Shown here piece after piece: positions 57,117-64,000 of a stretch of DNA of 64,000 nucleotides. Position numbers and translations under genes: made by a program. Position 1 is the first letter of the stretch. Every line of letters starts with the position of its first letter. The DNA comes from Rhizobium phaseoli (lineage in GTDB: Bacteria; Pseudomonadota; Alphaproteobacteria; Rhizobiales; Rhizobiaceae). The notes under the pieces were generated by a model. It saw only the letters and a program-made list of their open reading frames with translations. It searched no databases and was not told where the DNA came from. Location of the stretch: assembly GCF_010668805.1 (NCBI RefSeq), contig NZ_WUFT01000006.1:62001-126000 (forward strand). The letters run 5' to 3'.

Positions 57117-57620
57117 GTGTATTTCGTCCGCACGGCCGGCGAGCGGGATCTGGAGAAGGTCCGCACCCTGCTGGTGGAGAGCTTTCACGCCACCTATGAC
57201 GGCCTGCATGGCAGGGCCAGGGTGGATGAGCTCATCACCCAGCTCTTTTCTCTCGCCGCGCTGAAGACGCGCCTGGTGCGAAAGGACGCTGAATTCCTCG
57301 TTGCCGACAATGGCCACGCGATCGGCGGCATGGGTTATGCGGCGATGTCGCAGGAGCTGACGAAAACGGTCACGCTGCATCTTCTCTATGTCAGGCCGGC
57401 GTTGCAGCGCCAGGGCATCGGCCGCGATCTTTTCGCCGAGCTCGAAACCTGCTTCCCGGATGCGGAAATCATGCGTCTCGAAGTCGAGCCGCAGAATGCG
57501 GCGGCAATCGCCTTTTACAGCGCGCACGGCTTCACCGAGGTTGGGCGCAACGAGAATGGCGTGCCCGGGCAATCCGGCATTCCCACGCTGATTTTCGAAA
57601 AACCGCTCGAAGGGAATTGA
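57117..57620 (+). CDS. GNAT-family N-acetyltransferase
   Basis: 167 residues from a GTG three bases after the gatB stop. GNAT motif A: HLLYVRPALQRQGIGRDLFAELETCF at about residue 92, with the QRQGIG loop. It ends LEVEPQNAAAIAFYSAHGFTEVGRN. Probably co-transcribed with gatB. The substrate is unknown. Confidence 0.88.
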   Translation: MYFVRTAGERDLEKVRTLLVESFHATYDGLHGRARVDELITQLFSLAALKTRLVRKDAEFLVADNGHAIGGMGYAAMSQELTKTVTLHLLYVRPALQRQGIGRDLFAELETCFPDAEIMRLEVEPQNAAAIAFYSAHGFTEVGRNENGVPGQSGIPTLIFEKPLEGN

Positions 57621-57624
57621 GGCC

Positions 57625-58098
57625 ATGGCGTCCGCGTTGTCCGACATTGTCGTTCGCCAAGCGCGGCCGCAGGATCTGCCGGCTCTGGTGGCTCTATTCG
57701 CAGCCGATGCGCTTGGTGGTCATGGCGATACGATCGATCCCGAGGCCTTTCCAGACTATGTCAGGGCCTTCGCAGCCATCGAGGCTTCGCCCGACCAGGC
57801 GCTTTATGTCGCGGAGTGCGGCGGTGAGGTCGTCGGCACCTTCCAGATGATGGTGACGACCTCGCTGACCGGCCGCGGTTCCTCGGCGATGATCATCGAG
57901 GCGGTGCAGGCCCGGGCCGATATGCGCGGGCAGGGGATCGGCGCACGGATGATCGAATTCGCCATTGCCGAGGCAAAAGGCCGCGGCGTGCGATTGGTGC
58001 AGTTGACCTCGAATGCGATCCGTAAGGATGCCCATCGTTTCTATGAAAGACTGGGCTTCAAGCCCTCGCATCTCAGCTTCAAGATGGCTTTGAAATGA
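57625..58098 (+). CDS. GNAT-family N-acetyltransferase
   Basis: 157 residues. Motif A is AVQARADMRGQGIGARMIEFAIAEAKGRG at about residue 95, followed by LTSNAIRKDAHRFYERLGF, the pattern of small PhnO/Eis-like acetyltransferases. It starts 4 bases after the preceding GNAT gene; the two are not close paralogues. Confidence 0.88.
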   Translation: MASALSDIVVRQARPQDLPALVALFAADALGGHGDTIDPEAFPDYVRAFAAIEASPDQALYVAECGGEVVGTFQMMVTTSLTGRGSSAMIIEAVQARADMRGQGIGARMIEFAIAEAKGRGVRLVQLTSNAIRKDAHRFYERLGFKPSHLSFKMALK

Positions 58099-58201
58099 CC
58101 GGTGCTTATCGTGGAATCGCTGGACAATTCGGCTTGGCGACGGCATAAGCGAGAAAACGAATTCTGGTTTGGCTCGCATCTGGCGGGCACAAGGAAAAGA
58201 C

Positions 58202-58600
58202 ATGTGGAATCTTCTGGTTCAGACCTTTACCTGGTGGAACGGTCAGACGATGGGCACGCGTTTTGCGACCTGGCGTTTCGGCAAGCGCGTCGGCGAGGAT
58301 GAATTCGGCAACGTCTATTACGAAGGCGGCATGTCTTCCTACGGTCTGCCGAAGCGCTGGGTAATCTACAAGGGTTATGCCGATGCCTCTGCCATTCCAC
58401 CGGGCTGGCATGGCTGGATGCATCACCGCACCGACGTTCCCCCGTCCAAGGAAAACTACGTCGCCAAGGAATGGCAGAAAGCGCATCGCCCCAATTTCAC
58501 CGGTTCTCCGCAGGCTTACCGTCCGCCGGGCTCCATTGCCGCTCCGGGCGAGCGTCCGCAGGTCACCGGCGATTACGACGCCTGGACGCCGGGTAACTGA
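58202..58600 (+). CDS. NADH:ubiquinone oxidoreductase accessory subunit, NDUFA12 family
   Basis: 132 residues. The B17.2/NDUFA12 pattern is plain: TWWNGQTMGTRFATWRFGKRVGEDEFGNVYYE, RWVIYKGYADASAIPPGWHGWMHHRTDVPP, and the tail KAHRPNFTGSPQAYRPPGS. In alphaproteobacteria and mitochondria this is a peripheral subunit of respiratory complex I near the NADH-oxidising arm. It lies upstream of a DUF2155 gene, the usual order. Confidence 0.93.
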   Translation: MWNLLVQTFTWWNGQTMGTRFATWRFGKRVGEDEFGNVYYEGGMSSYGLPKRWVIYKGYADASAIPPGWHGWMHHRTDVPPSKENYVAKEWQKAHRPNFTGSPQAYRPPGSIAAPGERPQVTGDYDAWTPGN

Positions 58601-58715
58601 GACGGCTCGACCGGGGCAATCCCAAACCCGGCTTTTGGCCACAATTGACCTTTACCCGCAGGTTGGCCGCGCTTGACCGCGGCTGCGAACGAAGAATATC
58701 TGGAGACGGGTACAC

Positions 58716-59156
58716 ATGAAGCTCTTCACGCGGAACAGGGTGCTGCGTGCCGCCGGGTCGCTGCTGGCGCTCTCGGCCCTGCTTCCGCCAGTTGCGGCAA
58801 ATGCCGCACGCATCGAAAATCCGGTAGCCGTCTTCTCCGGCCTCGACAAGATCACCGGCCGTATCACCACCTTCGACGTCTATGTCAACGAGACGGTCCA
58901 GTTCGGCGCGCTGCAGGTGACGCCGAAGGCCTGTTATTCGCGCGACCAGGCCGAAGCGCAGAAGATCGACGGTTTCGTCGAGGTCGACGAGATCACCCTC
59001 GACCGCAAGATCCGCCGCATCTTCACCGGCTGGATGTTTGCCGCCAGCCCCGGCCTCAACGCCGTGGAACACCCGATCTACGACGTCTGGCTGAAGGACT
59101 GCAAGGCAAACTCGGACGTCCCGGCTCCTGACGGCACCAAGGCGACAGCCCGCTAA
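58716..59156 (+). CDS. DUF2155 periplasmic protein
   Basis: 146 residues with a signal peptide (1-30, ending VAANA). The mature domain reads LDKITGRITTFDVYVNETVQFGALQVTPKACYSRDQAE and FTGWMFAASPGLNAVEHPIYDVWLKDC, the DUF2155 family. Two Cys residues (positions near 73 and 129) could form a disulfide. Conserved next to NDUFA12 and aat in Rhizobiales. Function unknown. Confidence 0.9.
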   Translation: MKLFTRNRVLRAAGSLLALSALLPPVAANAARIENPVAVFSGLDKITGRITTFDVYVNETVQFGALQVTPKACYSRDQAEAQKIDGFVEVDEITLDRKIRRIFTGWMFAASPGLNAVEHPIYDVWLKDCKANSDVPAPDGTKATAR

Positions 59157-59369
59157 CGCGTCTCAACGTGCCAGACCTTCCCTTCGTCGAACTGCACGTG
59201 CTTCGTAACGATCGCAATGGCGTCTTCGATTTCCTTACCATCGTGCGGAGCGGAGGCCCAGCGGCAAGCGTGATCTTTCTGAGCCCGATGTCGTCCGCCT
59301 GCATGACAAGGTACGGCTCGGATGCGTGCGAGAATGTTTCAGATGAAGCCCCGAACCAGGAGGCATCAA

Positions 59370-59561
59370 ATGGATCTTCAGAGTCTCGTCGCTGCTCACA
59401 TGCCGAACCGCCACCGCCCCTCACAGATGGACGCCGCAGCCGAGGATCGATACTACCGAAATCAGATCATCCTGCCGCCGCCTTTGGGGCTTCGGTTACT
59501 CGGCCTGATCGCAACAACTGCCGGCGTGACGCTGTTTCTGACTGGCGTCATCAAGGCATGA
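59370..59561 (+). CDS. Small C-terminally anchored membrane protein
   Basis: 63 residues from an ATG with AGGAGG eight bases upstream. A polar N-terminal half (MDLQSLVAAHMPNRHRPSQMDAAAEDRYYRNQ) precedes one hydrophobic helix (GLRLLGLIATTAGVTLFLTGVI) at about 40-60. It lies 28 bases before the LuxR-type regulator and may share its transcript. No family recognised. Confidence 0.6.
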   Translation: MDLQSLVAAHMPNRHRPSQMDAAAEDRYYRNQIILPPPLGLRLLGLIATTAGVTLFLTGVIKA

Positions 59562-59589
59562 GGCGCCGTCATGGTCAGGCAGACCGATC

Positions 59590-60591
59590 ATGCTGCTGCG
59601 ATCCCTTGTCACTGGGGACCGGGAGATGGACGACAGCGAGGCTGACCGGGCGTCGATCATGGCGGTGATCCGCGCTGAAACCGAGGCCTGGCTGCAGCGG
59701 GACTTCGAGGCGCTGGCGAGCCATTGGGTGCAGTCGCCTCAGACCCGGCGGATGGAAGCCTTCGCCTCGCTGGGCGTCCGGGTGGACGAAGGCTGGGACC
59801 CGATCGCGGCGCGGATCAAGAAGATCGTGGAGCGATTCCCGGAGAAACACGCCTTCGAGGGGCGCGTCCGCTGGGAAAAGGTCAACATCGTCGTTGACGC
59901 TAACATGGCTTGGGTGACCTTCGATCAGATCGGCAGCGACACCGGCGAAGATCGCAAGCGCCAACTGCGGATACTTCACCGGATCGACGGCGCCTGGAAG
60001 ATCGGCTGCATGGTAATGATGGAGAGCAGCGTCGAGGAGGCGAGATGCTCGCTGATCGAGGTCGACGCGGATGCAAAAATCCTCTGGATGAACCGGCTGG
60101 CGCGGGAACGGATTCGCGGCCATCCGGGGCTCGTCGCCGCTGCCGGCCGCTTGCGCGCCCGGCGGCGTGATCGCGATGTCGCGCTACGCGAGGCGGTGCG
60201 CCTGGCATTCCATGAGTTGCAGAGCCATAGGCCTTTGAACATCGCGCCGAAGCAGGCCTGGTCGGTGGCGCTCGGCGAGGACGCGGCGGGGATTCCGCTC
60301 TACTGCTGGGTCCTGCTTGAGGACGGCAAGGCGCTGGTTTCCTTCGACGACGCCGAGACGGTGGTGCGTCGGATTGCGAGCGCACGGGAGGTCTTCGGCC
60401 TCTCGCCAGCGCAGACCCGGCTTGCTCGCCTGATCGTCGATGGCCACGACCTCGCCGCCGCCTCCGATCAGCTTGGGGTCAGTGTCAACACGTTACGCAC
60501 CCAGTTGCAGCGCATCTTCGACAAAACAGGCGTCCGCAGCCAGGCGGCATTGGTCCGGGCGCTGTTGAGCGCCGGGGCTCCGAGCAAATAA
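59590..60591 (+). CDS. LuxR-type regulator with N-terminal NTF2-like domain
   Basis: 333 residues. Residues about 20-150 have the NTF2/SnoaL pattern (IMAVIRAETEAWLQRDFEALASHWVQ ... WAWVTFDQIG-like strands, then RILHRIDGAWKIGCMVMMESS). A middle domain follows with VDADAKILWMNRLARERIRGHPG, PAS-like. The LuxR helix-turn-helix is at about 265-325 (LSPAQTRLARLIVDGHDLAAASDQLGVSVNTLRTQLQRIFDKTGVRSQ). The regulatory target and ligand are unknown. An ATG at 59626 is an alternative start. It is inserted between DUF2155 and aat, which are usually adjacent. Confidence 0.85.
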   Translation: MLLRSLVTGDREMDDSEADRASIMAVIRAETEAWLQRDFEALASHWVQSPQTRRMEAFASLGVRVDEGWDPIAARIKKIVERFPEKHAFEGRVRWEKVNIVVDANMAWVTFDQIGSDTGEDRKRQLRILHRIDGAWKIGCMVMMESSVEEARCSLIEVDADAKILWMNRLARERIRGHPGLVAAAGRLRARRRDRDVALREAVRLAFHELQSHRPLNIAPKQAWSVALGEDAAGIPLYCWVLLEDGKALVSFDDAETVVRRIASAREVFGLSPAQTRLARLIVDGHDLAAASDQLGVSVNTLRTQLQRIFDKTGVRSQAALVRALLSAGAPSK

Positions 60592-60649
60592 ACTCGACCG
60601 CCGGGCGTCGCGGCATCCGGCTAATCGCCGGTGCCTGATCTTTCGGAGC

Positions 60650-61264
60650 TTAAAACTTCAGGTGTGGCGATTCCATCGCGGCTTCAAGCAGCACGCCATA
60701 ATCGGCCTTCGGAACGTCGATCGCTCCGAACGTCTTCAGGTGCTCGGTGGTGAACTGTGTATCGAGCAGGGTGAAACCTTTTTCCCGCAGCCGCTCGACC
60801 AGATGCACGAGGCAGATCTTCGAGGCATCCGTCCGGCGCGAAAACATGCTTTCGCCGAAGAAGGCCGAGCCGAGCGAGACGCCGTAGAGACCGCCGACCA
60901 GTTCATCGCCGTCCCAGGCTTCGACGGTATGGGCATGGCCCATGTCGAACAGCGTCGCGTAAAGTGATCTGATCGTCCTGTTGATCCAGGTGCTCGGGCG
61001 CCCGGATGTCTCCTCCGCGCAGGCCGCGATCACCTGATCGAAAGCGTGATCGAAACGGATCTCGAAGGGTTTTCTACGCACCGTCTTGGCAAGGCTCTTC
61101 GACACGTGGAAATGGTCGAACGGAAGCACACCGCGCAATTCCGGCTCGACCCAGAATATCTCCGGGTCGTCGGCGGATTCGGCCATCGGGAAGAGGCCGA
61201 TGGAATAGGCGCGCAGGAGGATTTCAGGGGTGATGCCTGGTGACTTCCTGCGCGATCCTGCCAT
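60650..61264 (-). CDS. aat: Leucyl/phenylalanyl-tRNA--protein transferase
   Basis: 204 residues. It adds Leu or Phe to the N-terminus of proteins bearing basic residues, feeding the N-end rule pathway. Family blocks: [80 protein letters not shown]. It lies 7 bases downstream of accC on the same strand. Confidence 0.96.
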   Translation of the reverse strand: MAGSRRKSPGITPEILLRAYSIGLFPMAESADDPEIFWVEPELRGVLPFDHFHVSKSLAKTVRRKPFEIRFDHAFDQVIAACAEETSGRPSTWINRTIRSLYATLFDMGHAHTVEAWDGDELVGGLYGVSLGSAFFGESMFSRRTDASKICLVHLVERLREKGFTLLDTQFTTEHLKTFGAIDVPKADYGVLLEAAMESPHLKF

Positions 61265-61271
61265 TCCTGCC

Positions 61272-62621
61272 CTATGCCGCCGGTGTGTTGGCGAGGTAGT
61301 GTTCCAGCCAGTGGATGTCGTAGTCGCCGTTGGCGATATCCTGGTTGGAGACGAGATCCTGGAACAGCGGCAGCGTCGTATTGATGCCGTCGACGACGAA
61401 TTCGTCGAGCGCCCGGCGCAGCCGCATCATGCATTCGACGCGGGTGCGGCCGTGCACGATCAGCTTACCGATGAGGCTGTCGTAGTAAGGCGGGATCTTG
61501 TAGCCCTGATAGGCACCGGAATCGATGCGTACGCCGAGACCACCCGGCGCGTGAAAATGCGTGATCGTGCCGGGGGAGGGCACGAAGGTGCGCGGGTGCT
61601 CGGCATTGATGCGGCATTCGATGGCATGACCGGAGAAATGCACTTCATCCTGCGTCACCGAAAGACCGCCGCCGGAGGCGACGCGGATCTGCTCGTGTAC
61701 GAGGTCGATGCCAGTGATCGCTTCGGTGATCGGATGCTCCACCTGCAGGCGGGTGTTCATTTCGATGAAATAGAACTCGCCATTTTCGTAGAGGAATTCA
61801 ATGGTGCCGGCGCCGCGATACTTCAGCTTCTTCATGGCGTCGGCGCAGACCTGGCCGATCTTCATGCGCTGCTCGACGTTGAGTGCCGGCGAATTTGCCT
61901 CTTCCCAGACCTTCTGGTGACGGCGCTGCAGCGAGCAGTCACGTTCGCCGAGATGGATGGCGTTGCCTTCGCCGTCGCCGAACACCTGGATTTCGATGTG
62001 GCGCGGCTTGCCGAGATATTTTTCCATATAGACGGCATCGTTGCCGAAGGCGGCCGCCGCTTCGGTGCGCGCCGTCGACCAGGCCTCGATCACGTCGGCC
62101 TCGCTCTTGGCGACCTTCATGCCGCGTCCGCCACCGCCGGCGGTTGCCTTGATCAGCACGGGATAGCCGATTTCAGCAGCCGTCTTCAGTGCATCCTCTT
62201 CCGTCTTCACTTCGCCGTCCGAGCCCGGAACGACGGGAATGCCGAGTTCCAGCGCCGTCGTCTTGGCGGTGATCTTGTCGCCCATGATGCGGATATGGTC
62301 CGCCGTCGGCCCGATGAAGGTGATGCCATGGGCTTCGAGAATATCGGCGAACTTGGCATTCTCCGACAGAAAGCCGTAGCCCGGATGCACGGCGTCGGCG
62401 CCGGTGATCTCGCAGGCGGCGACGATCTGGTGGATATTGAGATAGCTCTCGCGCGAGGAGGGCGGGCCGATGCAGACACTTTCGTCGGCAAGGCGCACAT
62501 GCATCGCATCGGCGTCGGCGGTGGAATGAACCACGACGCAGGCGATGCCGAGCTCCTTGCAGGCCCGAAGCACGCGAAGGGCAATTTCCCCGCGATTGGC
62601 GATGAGGATTTTCGAAATCAT
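61272..62621 (-). CDS. accC: Acetyl-CoA carboxylase biotin carboxylase subunit
   Basis: 449 residues, equal to E. coli AccC. It carboxylates the biotin of AccB with ATP and bicarbonate, the first step of fatty-acid synthesis. The N-terminus [17 protein letters not shown] is conserved. The ATP-grasp glycine loop is [13 protein letters not shown], the catalytic block [28 protein letters not shown], and the active-site Glu/Asn region [23 protein letters not shown] second in-frame ATG two codons upstream is possible. Ten bases from accB. Confidence 0.97.
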   Translation of the reverse strand: MISKILIANRGEIALRVLRACKELGIACVVVHSTADADAMHVRLADESVCIGPPSSRESYLNIHQIVAACEITGADAVHPGYGFLSENAKFADILEAHGITFIGPTADHIRIMGDKITAKTTALELGIPVVPGSDGEVKTEEDALKTAAEIGYPVLIKATAGGGGRGMKVAKSEADVIEAWSTARTEAAAAFGNDAVYMEKYLGKPRHIEIQVFGDGEGNAIHLGERDCSLQRRHQKVWEEANSPALNVEQRMKIGQVCADAMKKLKYRGAGTIEFLYENGEFYFIEMNTRLQVEHPITEAITGIDLVHEQIRVASGGGLSVTQDEVHFSGHAIECRINAEHPRTFVPSPGTITHFHAPGGLGVRIDSGAYQGYKIPPYYDSLIGKLIVHGRTRVECMMRLRRALDEFVVDGINTTLPLFQDLVSNQDIANGDYDIHWLEHYLANTPAA

Positions 62622-62631
62622 GGGCATGGGC

Positions 62632-63096
62632 CTATTCGATGACGACGAGGGCTTGGCCGTATTCGACGGGATGTCCGTCATCGACGAGGATCTCGGTCAC
62701 CTTACCCGACTTCGGCGAAGGGATCTGGTTCATCGTCTTCATCGCTTCGATGATGATCAGCGTCTGGCCTTCCTTGACGGTCGCGCCGACTTCGATGAAA
62801 GCACGCGCACCGGGAGCCGGCGCCATGTAGACGGTGCCGACCATCGGTGCACTGACGACATTGGCCGGGTTGCGGGTGGGAGCGGCGGCCGGGGCGTTTG
62901 CTGCTGCCGGGGCAGCGGCTGCGGCATAAGCCGGCGCTGCGATCGGCGTCTGGACATATTGCGGCGTGCCGGCGCGCGAAACGCGAATGCGCAGGTCGTC
63001 CTGCTCGACCTCGATCTCCGTCAGATCCGTCTCGTTGAGGATATTGGCGAGATCGCGGATCAGTGCCTGATCGATACCCGATTTCTTTTCAGCCAT
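62632..63096 (-). CDS. accB: Acetyl-CoA carboxylase biotin carboxyl carrier protein
   Basis: 154 residues. An N-terminal segment ([31 protein letters not shown]) and an Ala/Pro-rich linker (about 55-80) precede the biotinyl domain. The biotinylated lysine is Lys120 in EAMKTMN. accB-accC is the usual acetyl-CoA carboxylase operon. Confidence 0.97.
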   Translation of the reverse strand: MAEKKSGIDQALIRDLANILNETDLTEIEVEQDDLRIRVSRAGTPQYVQTPIAAPAYAAAAAPAAANAPAAAPTRNPANVVSAPMVGTVYMAPAPGARAFIEVGATVKEGQTLIIIEAMKTMNQIPSPKSGKVTEILVDDGHPVEYGQALVVIE

Positions 63097-63116
63097 GGTG
63101 TTGCCCTGTCTTATTC

Positions 63117-63554
63117 TTATGCCGTGATGTTCTTCAGCGCATGAAGCGCCAGGATGTAGCTGTAAGGCCCGAAGCCGCAAATCACGCCCTTGCATGCCGG
63201 CGCGATCATCGACTTATGGCGGAATTCTTCCCGCGCATGAACGTTGGATATGTGGAGCTCAATGACGGGAATGGAAATAGCGCGGATCGCATCATGCAGC
63301 GCGACCGATGTATGCGTATAGGCGCCTGCGTTGATGGCAACGCCGACGGCCTTTTCGTCGGCCTTATGGAACCAGTCCACAAGCGCACCTTCGTGATTGC
63401 TCTGACGGAAATCGATGTCGAAGCCGAGGTCGCGGCCGGCGGCATTGCAGTCTGCCTCGATGTCCTTCAGCGTCTTGCCACCATAAATGCCGGGCTCCCG
63501 TTTGCCCAGCATGTTCAGGTTGGGGCCGTTCAGGACGAAAATCGTTTGCGTCAT
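63117..63554 (-). CDS. aroQ: Type II 3-dehydroquinate dehydratase
   Basis: 145 residues. Shikimate pathway step 3. Signature NGPNLNMLGKREPGIYGGKTL at the N-terminus, then NHEGALVDWFHKA, NAGAYTHTSVALHDAI, and HISNVHAREEFRHKS with the catalytic His. aroQ-accB-accC is a common gene order in alphaproteobacteria. Confidence 0.96.
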   Translation of the reverse strand: MTQTIFVLNGPNLNMLGKREPGIYGGKTLKDIEADCNAAGRDLGFDIDFRQSNHEGALVDWFHKADEKAVGVAINAGAYTHTSVALHDAIRAISIPVIELHISNVHAREEFRHKSMIAPACKGVICGFGPYSYILALHALKNITA

Positions 63555-63714
63555 CGAATGTTCCGTAAAATGTACGACGGCAACCTATAGACTCCGTGAA
63601 GGCCGAATGAAAGCCCTTACGGATTGGCCATCGGAATCACGCCACATTTGTCCACATGGTTGAAACGCTTCGAGTCTGGCGTTTTGATGAGCGGCCGGCT
63701 GGCGGCCGACTTGC

Positions 63715-64000
63715 TCAGCAGGCGGTCTTGCCGCAGCTGCGCATATTCTTGACCTTGGCTTCGAGATCGTCGAGCCCGACGGCGCCCGGCACCAGTTCGT
63801 TGCCGATCACATAGGACGGCGTGCCGCTGATGCCGAGACTGGAGGCGAGCTGGTAGGTCGCCTGCACGACCCCATCATTCGGGCTCTTTGCCATCTCGGC
63901 GCGGATCTTGTCCTCGCTGACGCCGAGCGAGCCGGCAACCGCGATCGCCGTTTCGTCGGAGGCGCGGCCTTCGGTGCTGAGAAGGGCGACGTGGAAATCG
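63715..64000 (-). CDS. DsbA-family thiol oxidoreductase (5' part outside window)
   Basis: The last 94 codons of a gene entering from the right edge: DFHVALLSTEGRASDETAIA..., ISGTPSYVIGNELVPGAVGLDDLEAKV and the end MRSCGKTAC. The cis-Pro loop of the thioredoxin fold (GTPSYVIG) and the helical insertion identify a DsbA/Com1-like periplasmic protein; the CxxC active site would lie outside the window. The neighbourhood (aroQ upstream of a DsbA-type gene) is as in other Rhizobiaceae. Confidence 0.85.
   Translation of the reverse strand, partial: DFHVALLSTEGRASDETAIAVAGSLGVSEDKIRAEMAKSPNDGVVQATYQLASSLGISGTPSYVIGNELVPGAVGLDDLEAKVKNMRSCGKTAC

Noticed and set aside
55569-57647. A 692-codon open frame antisense to gatB
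   Set aside because: Shadow frame caused by high third-position GC; gatB on the other strand has all family motifs.

Overview
The window is a piece of a rhizobial chromosome, most likely Rhizobium of the etli/leguminosarum group. The case rests on high-GC coding DNA, a recognisable exoR, a fused secDF, a popZ-valS pair, a SurE/Pcm/LytM cluster, NDUFA12 and NDUFAF3/6 homologues, and Rhizobiales-type intergenic palindromes. It is core chromosome with small accessory patches. I see no prophage, insertion sequence, CRISPR array, plasmid replication gene or nodulation gene.

Layout. 0-3.4 kb: small hypothetical genes, tRNA-Asn, tRNA-Cys, two small KTSC-like proteins and a 35-residue membrane microprotein. 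3.5-10.1 kb: a PIMT-like methyltransferase, popZ, valS and a FadL-type porin. 10.8-13 kb: exoR (repressor of exopolysaccharide and motility signalling), xthA and erpA. 13.2-28.7 kb: a long, almost entirely plus-strand run: dgt, argS, a SPOR-domain protein, nagZ, scpA-scpB, tatABC, serS, surE, pcm and a LytM lipoprotein. It covers nucleotide control, translation, cell-wall recycling, chromosome condensation, folded-protein export and envelope maintenance. 28.8-36 kb: a DUF815 ATPase, yajC-secDF (Sec export), homologues of complex I assembly factors NDUFAF3 and NDUFAF6, and trmFO.

36.1-37.3 kb (minus strand) is the most interesting interval. It holds two tandem DUF1127 genes, one with a CU-rich hairpin in its 3' UTR, and a three-hairpin small RNA whose loops all carry anti-Shine-Dalgarno CCUCC motifs. 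The RNA matches the alpha-r14/NfeR1 ('cuckoo') type.

37.6-50 kb: a DUF2157/GDYXXLXY membrane pair, tRNA-Leu, tig, a B12-binding radical SAM protein, an EEP-family hydrolase, sthA, radC, map, a TetR regulator, two small membrane proteins and ruvX. 50.1-57.1 kb: a UPF0173 hydrolase and gatC-gatA. These are separated from gatB by about 2.9 kb of accessory DNA holding a low-GC orphan, a slipin remnant, a YjhX-like protein, an acetyltransferase and a VOC gene with a probable 3' frameshift. 57.1-64 kb: two acetyltransferases, the NDUFA12 homologue, a DUF2155 protein, an NTF2-like/LuxR fusion regulator, aat, accC-accB (fatty-acid synthesis), aroQ (shikimate pathway) and the 3' part of a DsbA-family gene cut by the window end.

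The expected tolC between the PIMT-like gene and popZ is not seen; the gap holds an alphaproteobacterial palindromic repeat instead. All assignments come from reading motifs and gene order; no database search was run.
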